Below are positions 6,096-7,224 of a DNA stretch of 7,224 nucleotides, in pieces; position 1 is the first letter of the stretch; each line of letters begins with the position of its first letter. The position numbers and the translations under genes were made by a program. Source of the stretch: Sandaracinobacteroides sp031425455 (GTDB taxonomy: Bacteria > Pseudomonadota > Alphaproteobacteria > Sphingomonadales > Sphingomonadaceae); NCBI GenBank assembly GCA_031425455.1, contig JANPJJ010000052.1, positions 1 to 7,224 of the forward strand, read 5' to 3'. The notes under the pieces are model-generated. The model had not been told where the DNA came from, did not search any database, and saw nothing but the letters and a program-made list of their open reading frames with translations.

Positions 6096-6818
6096 ATGGC
6101 GAGGGTTGCATTGGTCACCGGGGGAACCCGTGGCATCGGCGAGGCCATCTGCCTCGCCCTGAAGGACGCGGGGTTCACGGTCGCGGCAAACTATGTCGGC
6201 AGCGACGACAGGGCGAAGGCCTTTACGGACAAGACCGGAATCAAAGCCTGGAAGTGGAATGTGGCCGACCATCAGGCCACGCTCGAAAATGTGGCCGCGA
6301 TCGAAGCCGAGCTGGGCCCGGTGGACGTGGTGGTGAACAACGCCGGGATCACGCGCGACGGCACGCTCCTGAAGATGACGTTCGAGGCCTGGAAAGAAGT
6401 GATCGACGTCAATCTGGGCGGCTGCTTCAACCTGGCCAAGGCAACTTTTCCCGGCATGCGCCAGCGCGGCTGGGGCCGGATCGTGAACATCGGCAGCATC
6501 AACGGCCAGGCTGGCCAATATGGCCAGGTGAACTATGCCGCCGCCAAGTCCGGCATCCACGGCTTCACCAAGGCGCTCGCACAGGAAGGCGCCAAATTCG
6601 GGGTGACGGTGAATGCGATCGCGCCGGGTTATATCGACACCGACATGGTGGCGGCAGTCCCGCCCGACGTGCTGGAGAAGATCGTCGCCAAGATCCCGGT
6701 CGGCCGGCTGGGCAGCGCCGACGAGATCGCGCGCGGGGTGGTGTTCTTGTGTTCCGAAGGGGGTGGGTTTGTTACCGGATCGACGCTGTCGATTAATGGG
6801 GGTCAGCATATGTATTAG
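6096..6818 (+). CDS. phaB: Acetoacetyl-CoA reductase (PhaB), short-chain dehydrogenase
   Basis: A 240-residue classical short-chain dehydrogenase. The cofactor loop TGGTRGIG is at 8-15 and NNAG at 81-84. The catalytic set is N106, S134, Y147 and K151 (YAAAK). The stretch SINGQAGQYGQVNY (134-147) and the C-terminal NGGQHM are characteristic of NADPH-dependent acetoacetyl-CoA reductase and argue against the close relative FabG. It would reduce acetoacetyl-CoA to (R)-3-hydroxybutyryl-CoA in the cytoplasm, the second step of polyhydroxybutyrate synthesis. The thiolase (phaA) and the polymerase (phaC) are not in this window, so the pathway must be completed elsewhere. The gene starts at an ATG with a strong ribosome binding site, lies 33 bp after hemH, and is followed by a dyad-rich intergenic region. 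A FabG-type role remains a minor alternative. Confidence 0.92.
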   Translation: MARVALVTGGTRGIGEAICLALKDAGFTVAANYVGSDDRAKAFTDKTGIKAWKWNVADHQATLENVAAIEAELGPVDVVVNNAGITRDGTLLKMTFEAWKEVIDVNLGGCFNLAKATFPGMRQRGWGRIVNIGSINGQAGQYGQVNYAAAKSGIHGFTKALAQEGAKFGVTVNAIAPGYIDTDMVAAVPPDVLEKIVAKIPVGRLGSADEIARGVVFLCSEGGGFVTGSTLSINGGQHMY

Positions 6819-6823
6819 CCGGA

Positions 6824-6882
6824 GGCGGCTGTGGCCTGGAGCAGGATTGCGCAGCAATCGTACGAAGGTCCACAGACTCGCC
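6824..6882. repeat. Nested 59-bp imperfect palindrome after phaB
   Basis: Three sets of paired arms share one centre. The inner arms are GATTGC (6845-6850) and GCAATC (6854-6859) around the trinucleotide GCA. The middle arms are CTGTGG (6829-6834) and CCACAG (6870-6875). The outer arms are GGCG (6824-6827) and CGCC (6879-6882). The unpaired stretches between inner and middle arms are 10 nt on each side, so the symmetry is close. It starts 6 bp after the phaB stop. It may serve as a transcript 3'-end structure or be a dispersed intergenic repeat of the REP/RUP kind. There is no T-run. Confidence 0.6.
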
Positions 6883-7077
6883 GCAGGCGCGGCCGGCGGG
6901 TGAAGCAATGGCGAAGCCAAGCTTCGACCCGACCGACGGCGCGGCTTGGCCGCGCTCTTCCTTTCTTCCTGTTCTCGGAAGCCCACCCCAAGCGGACTCG
7001 CGAGCTTTGCTTGCGGCCGCGTTCGCACGCCAACGCCAACCGATCACACCCCTCCGGCCCTTGTCTCTGGGTCGCCT

Positions 7078-7090
7078 CCGCCTCCGGCGG
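7078..7090. repeat. Small GC hairpin upstream of the ribbon-helix-helix gene
   Basis: CCGCC at 7078-7082 and GGCGG at 7086-7090 flank a 3-nt loop. It lies 4 bp before a second, stronger hairpin, so the two form a tandem pair ahead of the last gene. Confidence 0.4.
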
Positions 7091-7094
7091 GCCA

Positions 7095-7113
7095 CCTCCC
7101 CTTGCAGGGGAGG
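7095..7113. repeat. Perfect 8-bp-stem hairpin with AGGGGAGG arm
   Basis: CCTCCCCT at 7095-7102 and AGGGGAGG at 7106-7113 pair perfectly around the trinucleotide TGC. The sequence type resembles short dispersed C/G-rich intergenic dyads that I associate with sphingomonads and other alphaproteobacteria; this is from memory and unverified. The right arm resembles a Shine-Dalgarno sequence but ends 15 bases before the ATG at 7129, too far for normal use. Confidence 0.6.
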
Positions 7114-7128
7114 AGCGCTGAGCACCCG

Positions 7129-7224
7129 ATGCTAACCAAACGCTCCTTCACCATCCACGGCCACCGCACCACGGTCGCGCTCGAACCGGCCTTCTGGGCC
7201 GCGTTCGACGTCGCCGTCGAAGCC
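7129..7224 (+). CDS. Ribbon-helix-helix domain protein (RHH_4-like), partial at the window edge
   Basis: The first 32 residues are visible, with no stop before the window end. They begin MLTKRSFTIHGHRTTVALEP and continue with AFWAAFDVAVEA. The pattern KRSxTIxGHRTxVxLEPxFW is the opening beta strand and helix of the small RHH_4-type proteins common in alphaproteobacteria, which usually have fewer than 100 residues. Ribbon-helix-helix folds generally bind DNA as dimers, but no target is known for this group, so a regulator role is only inferred. The ATG at 7129 is the only sensible start. The Shine-Dalgarno match is poor (GAG at 7120-7122), with a stronger AGGGGAGG locked in a hairpin further upstream. 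The gene reads away from phaB on the same strand. Confidence 0.72.
   Translation, partial: MLTKRSFTIHGHRTTVALEPAFWAAFDVAVEA

Larger units (their letters stand above)
6819..7128. other. Dyad-rich intergenic region without a convincing gene
   Basis: About 310 bp between phaB and the final gene. Frames stay open on both strands for 70-110 codons, but the predicted peptides are Arg/Ala/Ser-rich and none has a domain I recognise, so I take them as GC-rich shadows. Besides the repeats listed separately, it holds CGAAGC (6912-6917) with GCTTCG (6921-6926) around a 3-nt loop, GCCAAGC (6916-6922) with GCTTGGC (6944-6950), and GCGCGGCC (6887-6894) with GGCCGCGC (6948-6955). These last pairs overlap and could form alternative stems. 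A C/T-rich run lies around 6955-6975. No tRNA or other known RNA was recognised. Confidence 0.6.

Noticed and set aside
6096..6818. FabG (3-oxoacyl-ACP reductase) instead of PhaB
   Set aside because: The GQAGQYGQVNY stretch and the NGGQHM ending fit acetoacetyl-CoA reductases better; there are no fatty-acid synthesis neighbours.
4773..7028. Long minus-strand open frame (751 codons) opposite hemH and phaB
   Set aside because: It spans several well-supported plus-strand genes and the intergenic region with low-complexity composition and no family motifs.
6793..7125. Minus-strand frame of 110 codons and plus-strand frame of 96 codons in the 3' intergenic region
   Set aside because: The peptides come from inverted-repeat DNA, are Arg/Ala/Ser-rich and show no domain. 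The minus frame also overlaps the end of phaB.
1..7224. CRISPR arrays, tRNA/rRNA genes, insertion sequences, phage or toxin-antitoxin modules
   Set aside because: No regularly spaced direct repeats, no tRNA-like cloverleaf and no transposase or integrase motifs were seen. The final RHH fragment resembles RHH_4 proteins rather than a known antitoxin, and no toxin gene is visible.

Overview
The window comes from a high-GC alphaproteobacterium, most likely a member of the Sphingomonadales. The grounds are the strongly G/C-biased third codon positions, the alphaproteobacterial look of the proteins (Alg14/Alg13-type PssD/PssE pair, RHH_4-type ribbon-helix-helix protein, PhaB) and the short C/G-rich dyads in the 3' intergenic region. 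No genus can be fixed from the sequence alone.

Layout. On the minus strand (4-1628) lies a two-gene unit: a Bcr/CflA-type MFS efflux transporter followed by arfB, the ribosome-rescue peptidyl-tRNA hydrolase, with a 13-bp gene overlap. A 124-bp divergent intergenic region (1629-1752) separates it from the plus-strand genes. It holds a two-part inverted repeat that ends 3 bp from the transporter start and covers its only Shine-Dalgarno-like sequence, plus a near-palindrome just before pssD. On the plus strand come pssD (GTG start) and pssE (TTG start overlapping the pssD stop), which together should form a two-subunit glycosyltransferase of exopolysaccharide assembly. After 68 bp follow a large molybdopterin-binding hydroxylase subunit of the isoquinoline 1-oxidoreductase beta type with a twin-arginine N-terminus, hemH (ferrochelatase, starting one base after the previous stop) and phaB (acetoacetyl-CoA reductase, 33 bp later with a good ribosome binding site).

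The last 300 bp or so (6819-7128) carry no convincing gene. They contain several inverted repeats, including a nested 59-bp imperfect palindrome right after phaB and a perfect 8-bp-stem hairpin before the final gene. That gene is a ribbon-helix-helix protein cut off by the window edge.

How the genes fit together. Mostly these are housekeeping or accessory genes placed side by side rather than one pathway. The tight junctions (MFS/arfB, pssD/pssE, Mo-subunit/hemH) suggest translational coupling. I see no clearly new multi-gene system. The points most worth checking are the structured transporter leader, the dyad-rich 3' region, and the Mo-hydroxylase large subunit lacking its 2Fe-2S partner nearby.
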